This document shows positions 13,412 to 20,555 of a stretch of 23,006 bases of DNA, piece after piece (position 1 is the first letter of the stretch; each line of letters opens with the position of its first letter). This DNA is from a virus. The translations under genes were made by a program, and so were the position numbers. The notes under the pieces are model-generated. The model saw nothing but the letters and a program-made list of their open reading frames with translations, was not told where the DNA came from and searched no databases. The stretch spans positions 1-23,006 of the IMG/VR virus record IMGVR_UViG_3300030101_001127; one strand, 5' to 3'.

Positions 13412-15390
13412 TATTCAGCTCCGGCTGCTATAAGTCTTGAAAAGAATGCTGATCTATCTTGTGATCTTTGTGAAGAAGTTTCTACTGCTGCATCAAATTC
13501 TTCTTCTCCTATTTGTACTTTTACATCAATATTGTTTGCAATATTAGATAATCTTGCATCTGATAATTGTGTTGCAGTATTAGGTATAAAAGCTCTTGAT
13601 GGTGATGGAGAACTTACAGAAACTCTAGGAACATTTGATGTTGCACCACTTTGTGCTGCTGCTAATCTCTCTGCTGCTCTTGCAAAATTATTAAGTTCTT
13701 GAGCTCTATTGTTCAATCCCTGTAAAGATGCTAAATCACTCAAAATATCAAGACTATCTTTTATGAATGGATTTAGTTCTCCACTTGCACTTGCTATACG
13801 CCTAAATTCTTCGTTAAGTAATAATTGTTTAAAAGCCTCTGATTTTTCATTTAATTTTATAAATGTTTCTACTTGTTCTTCAAAAGATTCTGTTGTGTTA
13901 TCAACCAATGGTTTTAATTGTTCTTCAATATCAGCTAAATCTTTTTTTGCATTTCTTAAATCTTCTGATTCTCTTGTAAGCTCAAATTCAACAAGTTTTA
14001 GTTTTTCTTGTGCTACTGCTAGTTCCTCACTAACATCAATACCCTTTTCTTGAAAAAATAAAAGTTCTTGAATCTGTGCTTGTAGTTCTTTCTTTTGTAA
14101 TCTCTCCTCTGCTGTTGCTAAAGCCTCTCTCCTTTGTGCCTCTGAAACTCTATCCTTTGCCTCTGTAAGTTCATCTTCTGCATCTGTCAAAACTTCATCT
14201 TCTCCTGCTAATCCTTTTATTAATTCAAGATAAATTTTAAGTTGTGGAATAGATGATTTTTTTAGAACAGTATCAAATTTTTCAAATGCTACTCTTTGAT
14301 TTTGTTGTTGTTGTCTTTGTTTCTGTTGTTCTTTGGCTAAGAAAGCTGTTTGAATACCAAGAAGATTTGTTTTATCAGCAGTTCTATCAGTTATTTCATT
14401 AATAAATCTTTGTTCATCAGCCAACTCTCTAAAGTTGTTAATTAAATCAAAGATATTACCATCAATATCCCCTAATCTATCTAATGCTAAAACAAGATCT
14501 ATAACAGCTCCTGCTGCATCTCCAAAACCAGCAATCAAACTTGGAGCAACATTATCAATTAAATCTCTAAATTTTGGTAATAACACTTCTAAAGCTGGTA
14601 TAAGTTGTTTACCAATTTCCTCTCTTATTGATCTTAGTTCTGCACCTACTGCTCTTGATTGGTTAGCAAAACTTAAAAATGTTCTATCTAAATCTCCTAT
14701 CTGTACTGCTGCTTTTTCATTTATTAAACTTAAAGTAGCCAAAGCCTTTTCTTGTTTATTAAGTTGCTCTGCTGTATTTTTTGAGGTTAGTTGCAAAGCT
14801 CTTGTATTCACCTCAGAGCTTAAAATTGCGATTCCATAGGTCTTGAGTGCCTCATTTTCTCCGAGAAGAGCTGACTGAAAAGCTCTTAAAACAGGCTCTG
14901 CTCCAGCAGAAATGTTTGAGAAAGAGGCAACATCTGCTGCTACTTTTGTAAGTTCTATGGCTAAATCTGCTGATTCTTCTTGTGTAAATCCTATACCCTG
15001 TGCAACAGCTCCGAGAGTTGCTTGTAATTGTTGTGCCTCTCCAACAGTAAGACCAGCTTTATTTGCAAACTCTTCAAGAAACCTAGTAGCTCTTTCTGCT
15101 GCTGTGCCAAATGTTGTTCCGAAAGCTGCTGCTGCCTCATCTGCACTTACTGCTGCATCAACAGCACCTTTTGAGAAATCAAATAATGCTTTTGTAGCAA
15201 AGATCGCACCACCAGCTACTGCTGTTTTTTGTAACCCGGAAAGACTACTACCAAACTTTTTAGCTTTCTTTGATCCCTGTTCTGCCTCATCATTAAATAA
15301 CTTAAGACCACTAGATATTTTTTTGAATCCTCTTGCAGCTTTATTGACTCCAACCAAGTCAATAATCATCTCTAGTGTTGCACTAGCCAT
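13411..15390 (-). CDS. Tape measure protein
   Basis: A 659-residue, mostly helical, Ala/Glu/Lys-rich protein. A hydrophobic segment (TAVAGGAIFATKALFDFSKG, about 55-75) is followed by a tape-measure-like region (VSADEAAAAFGTTFGTAAER, 'SNISAGAEPVLRAFQSALLG', 'YGIAILSSEV') as in TP901-type tape measures. Residues about 350-510 form long coiled coils. The length of this protein sets tail length; at about 0.15 nm per residue it predicts a tail near 100 nm. It follows the tail chaperone gene with a TAATG overlap, the canonical siphovirus order. Confidence 0.93.
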   Translation of the reverse strand: MASATLEMIIDLVGVNKAARGFKKISSGLKLFNDEAEQGSKKAKKFGSSLSGLQKTAVAGGAIFATKALFDFSKGAVDAAVSADEAAAAFGTTFGTAAERATRFLEEFANKAGLTVGEAQQLQATLGAVAQGIGFTQEESADLAIELTKVAADVASFSNISAGAEPVLRAFQSALLGENEALKTYGIAILSSEVNTRALQLTSKNTAEQLNKQEKALATLSLINEKAAVQIGDLDRTFLSFANQSRAVGAELRSIREEIGKQLIPALEVLLPKFRDLIDNVAPSLIAGFGDAAGAVIDLVLALDRLGDIDGNIFDLINNFRELADEQRFINEITDRTADKTNLLGIQTAFLAKEQQKQRQQQQNQRVAFEKFDTVLKKSSIPQLKIYLELIKGLAGEDEVLTDAEDELTEAKDRVSEAQRREALATAEERLQKKELQAQIQELLFFQEKGIDVSEELAVAQEKLKLVEFELTRESEDLRNAKKDLADIEEQLKPLVDNTTESFEEQVETFIKLNEKSEAFKQLLLNEEFRRIASASGELNPFIKDSLDILSDLASLQGLNNRAQELNNFARAAERLAAAQSGATSNVPRVSVSSPSPSRAFIPNTATQLSDARLSNIANNIDVKVQIGEEEFDAAVETSSQRSQDRSAFFSRLIAAGAE

Positions 15391-15578
15391 TATCTATTCC
15401 CTAACTTTCGTGTTGCGTTTGCCTCTGTCATTGCTTTAGTTTCTTTTTTATTCCTATCAATGTAGTATAACTTCCAAGACTCAAACTCCTGAATTGACAT
15501 CTTCTTCCTAAGTTCATCAACTGTCATTCCTAGATCAAGAGCCAAACGAAACTCAAAAGCTAACTCATCATTGTTCTG
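15390..15578 (-). CDS. Tail assembly chaperone, downstream (T) frame reached by +1 frameshift
   Basis: This frame gives QNNDELAFEFRLALDLGMTV followed by DELRKKMSIQEFESWKLYYI, then a charged tail ending at TAA 15390. The 'FR.ALdLGMTv.EL...Ms..Ef..W..yy' pattern is typical of the T part of lambda G/GT-type chaperone fusions. The frame is closed by TAG at 15591-15593 and has no start codon before an internal ATG at 15527, after the conserved block has begun. It would be made as a fusion of about 177 residues with the upstream G frame. The fusion protein recruits tail tube subunits onto the tape measure protein, encoded immediately downstream. Confidence 0.75.
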   Translation of the reverse strand, partial: QNNDELAFEFRLALDLGMTVDELRKKMSIQEFESWKLYYIDRNKKETKAMTEANATRKLGNR

Positions 15579-15590
15579 GAAACTTATCGG
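15568..15590 (-). other. Putative +1 programmed frameshift window
   Basis: The overlap of the two chaperone frames runs from the T-frame TAG (15591) to the G-frame TGA (15568). Within it the G frame reads AAG TTT CCA GAA CAA TGA. A tRNA-Phe on TTT (15582-15580) can slip forward one base onto TTC, its better match, and continue with CAG in the T frame. No classical -1 slippery heptamer is present, and the frames are related by +1 (or -2). Confidence 0.6.
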
Positions 15591-15924
15591 CTATATTAGC
15601 CTGATCCTCCTTAGTCCATGCCATACACTTATAAATACCAAGTAATATTTGATCTATAACTTGTGATGTAGCATTGCTGTAAAAGTTATCTACATCATCA
15701 ATAGAATCAAGTTCTGGATCTTTCAATCCTTTTAACAAAAGATACTTTTCAAACATGACATCATTTCTGATACCATTCTCATCTTCTGATAATTCATTGA
15801 TTTCAACAGTATCTGCTTTTGTTAAACCCTGAACAATAACTGTTTTGTTCCATTGTTCAAGCTCTACTTCTTGTTCTTTTAGTGCTGGAGGATTAGAAAT
15901 ATCCTCAAGTTTCAATCTTTTCAT
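15568..15924 (-). CDS. Tail assembly chaperone (G frame)
   Basis: An acidic, helical protein of 118 residues starting MKRLKLEDISNPPALKEQEV with AAGGAG before the ATG. It lies between the tail tube genes and the tape measure gene, exactly where lambda-like phages encode the G protein. The body (TVEINELSEDENGIRNDVMF, KYLLLKGLKDPELDSIDDVD, SQVIDQILLGIYKCMAWTKE) matches the size and acidity of G-type chaperones. It probably coats the tape measure protein during assembly and is not in the mature virion. Its last codons overlap the T frame. Confidence 0.75.
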   Translation of the reverse strand: MKRLKLEDISNPPALKEQEVELEQWNKTVIVQGLTKADTVEINELSEDENGIRNDVMFEKYLLLKGLKDPELDSIDDVDNFYSNATSQVIDQILLGIYKCMAWTKEDQANIADKFPEQ

Positions 15925-15955
15925 ATAGATCTCCTTTTCTAATTCAATCTATATT

Positions 15956-16363
15956 CTAAGCACTACCCTCTGTTATTGTGCCTGTAAGTTGGAAAGTCGC
16001 TGAAAAACCGACTGCACCTGCGATATCTGGTGTTCTATCATAAGCTGTCAAAATTGCTTTTCCACTAGCCTTTGGATTTCCTCCGGTAGTTCCTATTGGA
16101 TAGAACTCAAAATCAACTTCTGATCCTAGAATACCTGTTAAATAACCATTGACTGTTGCATCAAAGCTACCAGATAAGGTTATCGTACCATCAGTCAAAC
16201 CAGATACGAAAGCCTTACTAGAATTTGAAAAAGCCGATACCTCTGCAACATCTGCTGTTCTTGATACTGCAACATCAGTCAAGACATTAGATATATCTCT
16301 TAATGTTCCTCCAGAATCATCAAACTTAAATGCTGCATTCTTTCCATGTGTAAATGTTGGCAT
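15956..16363 (-). CDS. Tail tube protein, short paralogue
   Basis: A 135-residue protein. MPTFTHGKNAAFKFDD, LTDVAVSRTADVAEVSAFSN, FVSGLTDGTITLSG and a C-terminal AYDRTPDIAGAVGFSATFQL form the beta structure of siphovirus major tail proteins, which stack as hexameric rings into the tube. AAAGGAG precedes the ATG. It is strikingly similar to the N-terminal 130 residues of the preceding gene, so this phage has two tube-type subunits. Position just before the tail chaperone fits a tube protein. Confidence 0.75.
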   Translation of the reverse strand: MPTFTHGKNAAFKFDDSGGTLRDISNVLTDVAVSRTADVAEVSAFSNSSKAFVSGLTDGTITLSGSFDATVNGYLTGILGSEVDFEFYPIGTTGGNPKASGKAILTAYDRTPDIAGAVGFSATFQLTGTITEGSA

Positions 16364-16375
16364 TATTCTCCTTTA

Positions 16376-17092
16376 TTATCCCTGTCCAAAACTAATAGCA
16401 ACTGTAAAACTAGGAGTAGATCCTCCTATTGTTAGAACAGCTCTTGCATATCGTGCTGGATTGCTTGTACTTGTTTTATATTCAGATCCCACAGCAGTTT
16501 TCTGACTAAATGTTATGTAATCAGAAAATGATGCGTTATCTGCACTTGTTTGTATTTTGGCATCTAATGTCGGAGAAGTACCACTTGCTGCTGTTACATG
16601 CAAGACTGCTCCACCTCCATTAGTACCTGCTGCTCCAAAATCAACTGATGTTTCAGTTGATGTAGTAGTAAAAGCTGCTGGAGCAACCAGACTTTTACCA
16701 TCAAAATTATCATCACTAAACTGAAAAGCTACTGCTACTGCAACAACTCCTGCAACATCTGCTGATCTGTCATAAGATGTTTCTATAACTTTACCTAGAG
16801 TTGCTGGATTCCCTCTTGTATATCCTATCGGTGCTATGGAGAAAGCTGATCCTGTACTGCCTAACTGTGCTAAGTATTCTGCATCAGAATCGGGGCTAGA
16901 AGTTTCAAAATAACCAGATGCAGTTGCAGTACCATCAGTTAATCCTGATATAAACGATTTTGCAGAACTTGAAAATGTGCTTGTTTCACTTACATCTGCT
17001 GTAAGTGATACTGCTACATCAGTAAGTGTTGTACTTAAATTTGTATTATCTAGTAATACAACTGCATCTTTACCATGACTGAAAGTTGGCAT
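16376..17092 (-). CDS. Tail tube protein, long paralogue with extra C-terminal domain
   Basis: A 238-residue protein. Residues 1-130 copy the tube domain of the next gene: MPTFSHGKDA, LTDVAVSLTADVSETSTFSS, FISGLTDGTATASG, PIG.T.GNP, TSYDRSADVAGVVAVAVAFQ. Residues about 145-238 form a second beta domain (TETSVDFGAAGTNGGGAVLH, SPTLDAKIQTSADNASFSDY, RYARAVLTIGGSTPSFTVAI) of a kind that decorates phage heads and tails. This domain would project from the tail surface, perhaps for weak cell or glycan contact. TAATG overlap with the gene before. Confidence 0.75.
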   Translation of the reverse strand: MPTFSHGKDAVVLLDNTNLSTTLTDVAVSLTADVSETSTFSSSAKSFISGLTDGTATASGYFETSSPDSDAEYLAQLGSTGSAFSIAPIGYTRGNPATLGKVIETSYDRSADVAGVVAVAVAFQFSDDNFDGKSLVAPAAFTTTSTETSVDFGAAGTNGGGAVLHVTAASGTSPTLDAKIQTSADNASFSDYITFSQKTAVGSEYKTSTSNPARYARAVLTIGGSTPSFTVAISFGQG

Positions 17093-17340
17093 TATTCAGT
17101 TACCTCCCAAGCCTCATTTTCAGGAGTTTCTGGATCATCTGCCTTAAAACTACCATCCTCATTTCTAGCTCTTTTTTTAGTTGTTTTAGTTTTCTTTGCA
17201 CTATCAAATTTTACTGCTGCATTATTCTTTATCAAACTTTTGGCGATTTTATCTGGAACATCCACAACATCTCCCGGCTCAACTCTTTTTTCTTCTTTGC
17301 CATCTGGATAATTACTTCCAACTAATATTTCTATTTTCAT
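17092..17340 (-). CDS. Small head-tail region protein
   Basis: An 82-residue protein. The N-terminus MKIEILVGSNYPDGKEEKRV...GDVVDVPDKIAKSLIKNNAAV resembles the small SH3-like/FluMu-type phage fold ('..V.pGdvvdvpe..A..Li..g.A'). Its lysine-rich middle (KKTKTTKKRARNEDGSFKAD) and acidic C-terminus are probably disordered. ATGA overlap with the tail terminator gene and TAATG with the long tube gene. Such proteins sit in the head-completion/tail gene block of many phages; the exact role is unknown. Confidence 0.6.
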   Translation of the reverse strand: MKIEILVGSNYPDGKEEKRVEPGDVVDVPDKIAKSLIKNNAAVKFDSAKKTKTTKKRARNEDGSFKADDPETPENEAWEVTE

Positions 17341-17747
17341 CCTATTACCTCAATATTAAATGTTACTCCGAGATAAGAAGTTCCCTGTGAAACTTCATAT
17401 TCTCCATAATCTGTTGCTGATACCACTCTAGCAGACATTGCTGCACCTCCCAATGTTGGATCTCCCTCTATTGCAGCCTTTACACTTGATCCACCACTAC
17501 TTGCCAAAAAGGCATCTAGCGAATCTTGAGCACTTGCTGCATCAACTCTTTGTATATAAAGAATTACAGGTATCTCGTATGTATCTGCACCTCTTGCCAT
17601 TGTTGTATCAAAATTTAAAGTGTTAAATGGAGCTATGATTATTGCTGGTGGATCTAAAAAATCTGGCACAGTATCATAAACTGTTACACCTGATATTGTT
17701 GCAAGTCTTGTTTTGAGTCCATCACGAATGCTTGAAAAAGTAGCCAT
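17337..17747 (-). CDS. Tail terminator / tail completion protein
   Basis: A 136-residue protein with an alpha/beta layout: N-terminal helix (FSSIRDGLKTRLATISGVTV), a strand with PPAIIIAPF, central strands (TYEIPVILYIQRVDAASAQD), a helix (LDAFLASSGGSSVKAAIEG) and a last strand (TSYLGVTFNIEVIG). This fits the gpU/gp17-like family whose ring caps the tail tube and binds the head. It lies between the gp10-like neck gene and the tube genes, the standard order. ATG is one base into the upstream stop. Confidence 0.7.
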   Translation of the reverse strand: MATFSSIRDGLKTRLATISGVTVYDTVPDFLDPPAIIIAPFNTLNFDTTMARGADTYEIPVILYIQRVDAASAQDSLDAFLASSGGSSVKAAIEGDPTLGGAAMSARVVSATDYGEYEVSQGTSYLGVTFNIEVIG

Positions 17748-18301
17748 TATTTAATTGACCTAGCTATGTCTTGTGCTATTTTTTCAAACATTTTATTTAA
17801 ATCATCTTTGATTTCATCTTTCATTTCAAATACTGTACCACCGATAAAGGGTTTCATTTTCAAACCTCTTTTAGATATTGCTCTTGCTACTAGGAATGAG
17901 TTTAGTTTTGGAGATCCTCTTCTTGCCCATTTGAATAACTCTGATCCCTCTTTGTAAGGTGGGAAAAAAGGTTTTGTTTTCTTAATAGGTGTAAAACTTC
18001 TATATATTGGTTTACCATGTAGGAATATTGCTGTTTTAGATGTTGATGCTAATTTAACACCTCTAACCATTCTCAAAGCATTAGTATTACCAAGATTTGC
18101 TGTAAATATAGATTTTCTAGTCCTACCTGTTGATTTACTTGATTTTGATTGAGGAGATGGAGGTAATCTCAATCTATCTTGAGCATCTTGTTTTAGTTTT
18201 CTTTTTATTTCGTTAAATGTATCTACTGATCTTTTGTTAAATATAGTTTGATTATTTATTGCTTTACTTAGATCTAAAGCCCCATTTAGTGTTAGTTTCA
18301 T
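17747..18301 (-). CDS. HK97 gp10-like neck protein
   Basis: A 184-residue, strongly basic protein. Position between the head-tail connector and tail terminator matches the HK97 gp10 family. The features fit: an N-terminal helix (LKQDAQDRLRLPPSPQSKS), a TGRTRKSIF element, a hydrophobic-Gly stretch (TAIFLHGKPIYRSFTPI) and a C-terminal amphipathic helix (DEIKDDLNKMFEKIAQDIAR) after 'KPFIGGTVFEMK'. It would help join head and tail. Overlaps the connector gene by 4 bases. Confidence 0.7.
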   Translation of the reverse strand: MKLTLNGALDLSKAINNQTIFNKRSVDTFNEIKRKLKQDAQDRLRLPPSPQSKSSKSTGRTRKSIFTANLGNTNALRMVRGVKLASTSKTAIFLHGKPIYRSFTPIKKTKPFFPPYKEGSELFKWARRGSPKLNSFLVARAISKRGLKMKPFIGGTVFEMKDEIKDDLNKMFEKIAQDIARSIK

Positions 18302-18990
18302 GCTCCATAAATCCTATTCCTATTTACTTGCGTAATACCTACGAATGGTCGCCCTGCTGATAATGTAACAGTTTTTTTCTTAAACTTTTTACAAAGTGTC
18401 TTAACATCAGGATCTAACTCTGATAGAAAAATAACCGGTGCATTCCCTGTTTCAGGATTGCCACTAAATCCCATAGGGCTATTCTTTCTCTGGAAAAACC
18501 TAGCAGCTTGTATAAGTGTTGCCTGTTGTATTGCTGCCGGTACTGTTTCACTTCCAGACTGCACCGGAAAACCAAAACTCGCAGTAACTTTCAATCCTCT
18601 TGGATATTTAGTTGGCAAGACTTTACCACTTACCTCTATCGCCATGACTATCTTATCAAATGGCATCTTAGGATCTAAGTTTGCTGCATTGTGAGGATAT
18701 AAATAAAAATCAGTATTTAGTGTTAAGGTTTCGTGATCTGTGCCATCAGAGTTCAAAGTTTTTACAACTAGATTTGTTGTTGTTGCAATATCATCAATCA
18801 TCACAAAATCTGTGAACTCACAATCATAAAATCTATCTTGCACATCTGTTTTGTAGAATACTCTTCCACAAAAATCATCAATAGCTGCACTTGCAGCATC
18901 TAATGCAAAATCTAAATTATTATCTTGAGCTGTTCCAGACATTCCAAGAAATGTCTTTAGTTCGCTCTTGTCCATGTATTGATGGCTCAT
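18298..18990 (-). CDS. Head-tail connector (gp6-like adaptor)
   Basis: A 230-residue protein. The N-terminal helices (LKTFLGMSGTAQDNNLDFAL, DAASAAIDDFCGRVFY) with 'A...ID.fcgR.Fy' are the hallmark of phage connector adaptors (HK97 gp6 / SPP1 gp15). The central beta part has DFYLYPHN, and later helical AIQQATLIQAARFFQRKNSP with 'P.gf.g...' is also typical. Forms a ring on the portal beneath the head. GAGGAG 4 bases before ATG 18990 supports this start. Confidence 0.78.
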   Translation of the reverse strand: MSHQYMDKSELKTFLGMSGTAQDNNLDFALDAASAAIDDFCGRVFYKTDVQDRFYDCEFTDFVMIDDIATTTNLVVKTLNSDGTDHETLTLNTDFYLYPHNAANLDPKMPFDKIVMAIEVSGKVLPTKYPRGLKVTASFGFPVQSGSETVPAAIQQATLIQAARFFQRKNSPMGFSGNPETGNAPVIFLSELDPDVKTLCKKFKKKTVTLSAGRPFVGITQVNRNRIYGA

Positions 18991-19036
18991 CTAACTCCTC
19001 ATCAAGATCATCCAATAAAGGATCATCAAACCACAT
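18920..19036 (-). CDS. Tiny acidic ORF between capsid and connector genes (tentative)
   Basis: ATG 19036 lies 3 bases after the previous gene's stop and reads MWFDDPLLDDLDEELDEPS, 38 residues in all. The first 17 residues are Trp plus Asp/Glu-rich in a way unlikely by chance, filling the 49-base gap between neighbours. The last 20 residues overlap the connector gene in another frame by 71 bases and look out of frame. No strong ribosome site is visible. It could be a real small gene or just a coupling spacer. Confidence 0.3.
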   Translation of the reverse strand: MWFDDPLLDDLDEELDEPSIHGQERTKDISWNVWNSSR

Positions 19037-19039
19037 AGC

Positions 19040-19312
19040 TTACTTATTTTCTTTAGGTTTTACTGCTTTTGTTTCTGGTTTCTTTGCTGCTTTTTTGGTT
19101 ATACCCTTTGGAATCTCATCTCCCATACCAGCAACTAACACTCCGGATGTAAATGGGCATTCTTTACCCTGTTGCATTTTTCCGGTTTTGTTATCTTTCC
19201 AAACCATTTGATTTTCTTTTTCTACAATTTTCATTGATTTCTCCTTTTCAATATGGATTGCAGAGTCAACAACCTCTGTTTTTAAAACAAAAGTATGACT
19301 CTGCTCTTCCAT
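19040..19312 (-). CDS. Small accessory head-region protein
   Basis: A 90-residue frame starting 4 bases after the capsid gene's stop. An internal ATG at 19234 has a much stronger ribosome site (AAAAGGAGA, 6 bases before), giving a 64-residue product starting MKIVEKENQMVWKDNKTGK. The true start is unclear; both could be used. The middle has KECPFTSGVLVAGMGDEIPK; the C-terminus is a Lys-rich tail (GITKKAAKKPETKAVKPKEN). No family is recognised; location after the capsid gene suggests a minor head role. Confidence 0.5.
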   Translation of the reverse strand: MEEQSHTFVLKTEVVDSAIHIEKEKSMKIVEKENQMVWKDNKTGKMQQGKECPFTSGVLVAGMGDEIPKGITKKAAKKPETKAVKPKENK

Positions 19313-19316
19313 AAAT

Positions 19317-20543
19317 TTATTCTATATCGTTGATTCTTGTGAATGCCTGTGGTTTATATACTGCCAATGTGTATCTTAATGATGCTTTAATTGTCAATAT
19401 ATCTTTTCCAAAGTCGCCATCTGCTGCATTTTCAGAGATGGAAAGTTCCATACCTCTTCTGAACACATGGTTAGCTGCTAAAGATCCACCGAATGCACCT
19501 ACAACTACATCAATAGTAGTTCCAACTGCTCCACCGATTTGAGATGATTTTGTAACAGGTAATCCCCAAATGGTAGGAGTACCAGCTAATGCTGATGCAC
19601 CTAACATGAAGTTGTTATTACCATCTACTTGAGCTACAAGTGCGTTATAAGCTGCTGGGCTCATAAGAACTGCATCTGGGCTCAATTTACCATTTACCTC
19701 AACATCTTTGATTCCATCCAAAACTGTTCTCAACTTACCACCTGCATTAGCTGGGAATGCTCCTGCTGTGTATGTAATTGTATTAATACCAGCATGTTGA
19801 GTTAATCCTCTAATGTTTGGTGCAACTGCTCCACCGATTAGGAACTGCTTTTCTAGTCTTTGCATAACATGATTTGCTAATCTGCCATCAAAATATGCTT
19901 GAGCACCTGCTTGATCTTCAAGCAACTCTGCTGTTATAGGTAGAGTTGTAATGAATTTTGAAACAGGAGCAGTAACTGCTGTGTAAGTGAAAGCATCCTC
20001 TGGTGCTGCACTTCCCTCTGCTTTTTCGGCTGCGTTGTTTGTTGATCCCTCTTGTAAGAAATAATAAGTTGTTTGATCTGTGTTAATAGAATCTACAAGA
20101 TCTAATGCTGGATTAGGATCTGGCTCTATTGCAGGAATAACCTGTTGATAGATTGTATCTCTAGTCCAAACTGAAGTTGTTACAGTAGTTTTTGTTTCAA
20201 ATGGAATATTTGTTAATCCATGATCTACGAAACTTTTGTACGCATTAGACTCAAGAAATTGTTGCCCCATAGATTTTGGTGCTTGTTCAACTTCTGGCTC
20301 TTGGTAGATAGGAGCTGTTTTTGCTACCTTTTCTTCTACCTTATCATTAGATTCTTTTATTTCCTCTAACTGTTGTAATTCAGTAATTGAATCGCCTAAA
20401 TCTGCGAGTTCTTGATTTCTTCTTTTTATTTCTTCTTTTTGATCGGATGTTAATTCAGACATTTCTTCAACAGAATCAAAAATATCTGCTAATTCATTTG
20501 ATTTAGCAGCTTTCTCATTTCTAAGTTCTTTTAATGTTGCCAT
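19317..20543 (-). CDS. HK97-fold major capsid protein
   Basis: A 408-residue protein. The N-terminal about 95 residues are a charged coiled coil (LKELRNEKAAKSNELADIF through EEKVAKTAP), the HK97 delta domain that scaffolds assembly and is cut by the prohead protease. The remainder has fold landmarks: FVDHGLTNIPFETKTTVTTS, PALDLVDSINTDQTTYYFLQ, APVSKFITTLPITAELLED, a VMQRLEKQFLIGGAVAPNIR GLT spine/P-domain segment, AVLMSPAAYNALV and RYTLAVYKPQAFTRI near the end. AATAGGAG precedes the ATG. It follows the protease gene, the standard order. Confidence 0.93.
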   Translation of the reverse strand: MATLKELRNEKAAKSNELADIFDSVEEMSELTSDQKEEIKRRNQELADLGDSITELQQLEEIKESNDKVEEKVAKTAPIYQEPEVEQAPKSMGQQFLESNAYKSFVDHGLTNIPFETKTTVTTSVWTRDTIYQQVIPAIEPDPNPALDLVDSINTDQTTYYFLQEGSTNNAAEKAEGSAAPEDAFTYTAVTAPVSKFITTLPITAELLEDQAGAQAYFDGRLANHVMQRLEKQFLIGGAVAPNIRGLTQHAGINTITYTAGAFPANAGGKLRTVLDGIKDVEVNGKLSPDAVLMSPAAYNALVAQVDGNNNFMLGASALAGTPTIWGLPVTKSSQIGGAVGTTIDVVVGAFGGSLAANHVFRRGMELSISENAADGDFGKDILTIKASLRYTLAVYKPQAFTRINDIE

Positions 20544-20555
20544 TATATTTTTCTC

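Noticed and set aside
14912-15439. Plus-strand ORF of 175 residues opposite the tape measure gene
   Set aside because: Ala/Ser/Pro-rich antisense of a helical Ala/Glu-rich gene; no ribosome site and the opposite strand is clearly coding.
15390-15527. Independent 45-residue gene for the T frame from internal ATG
   Set aside because: It would cut off the conserved DELAFEFRLALDLG block, and the ribosome site is too close to the ATG; the frameshift fusion explains the frame better.
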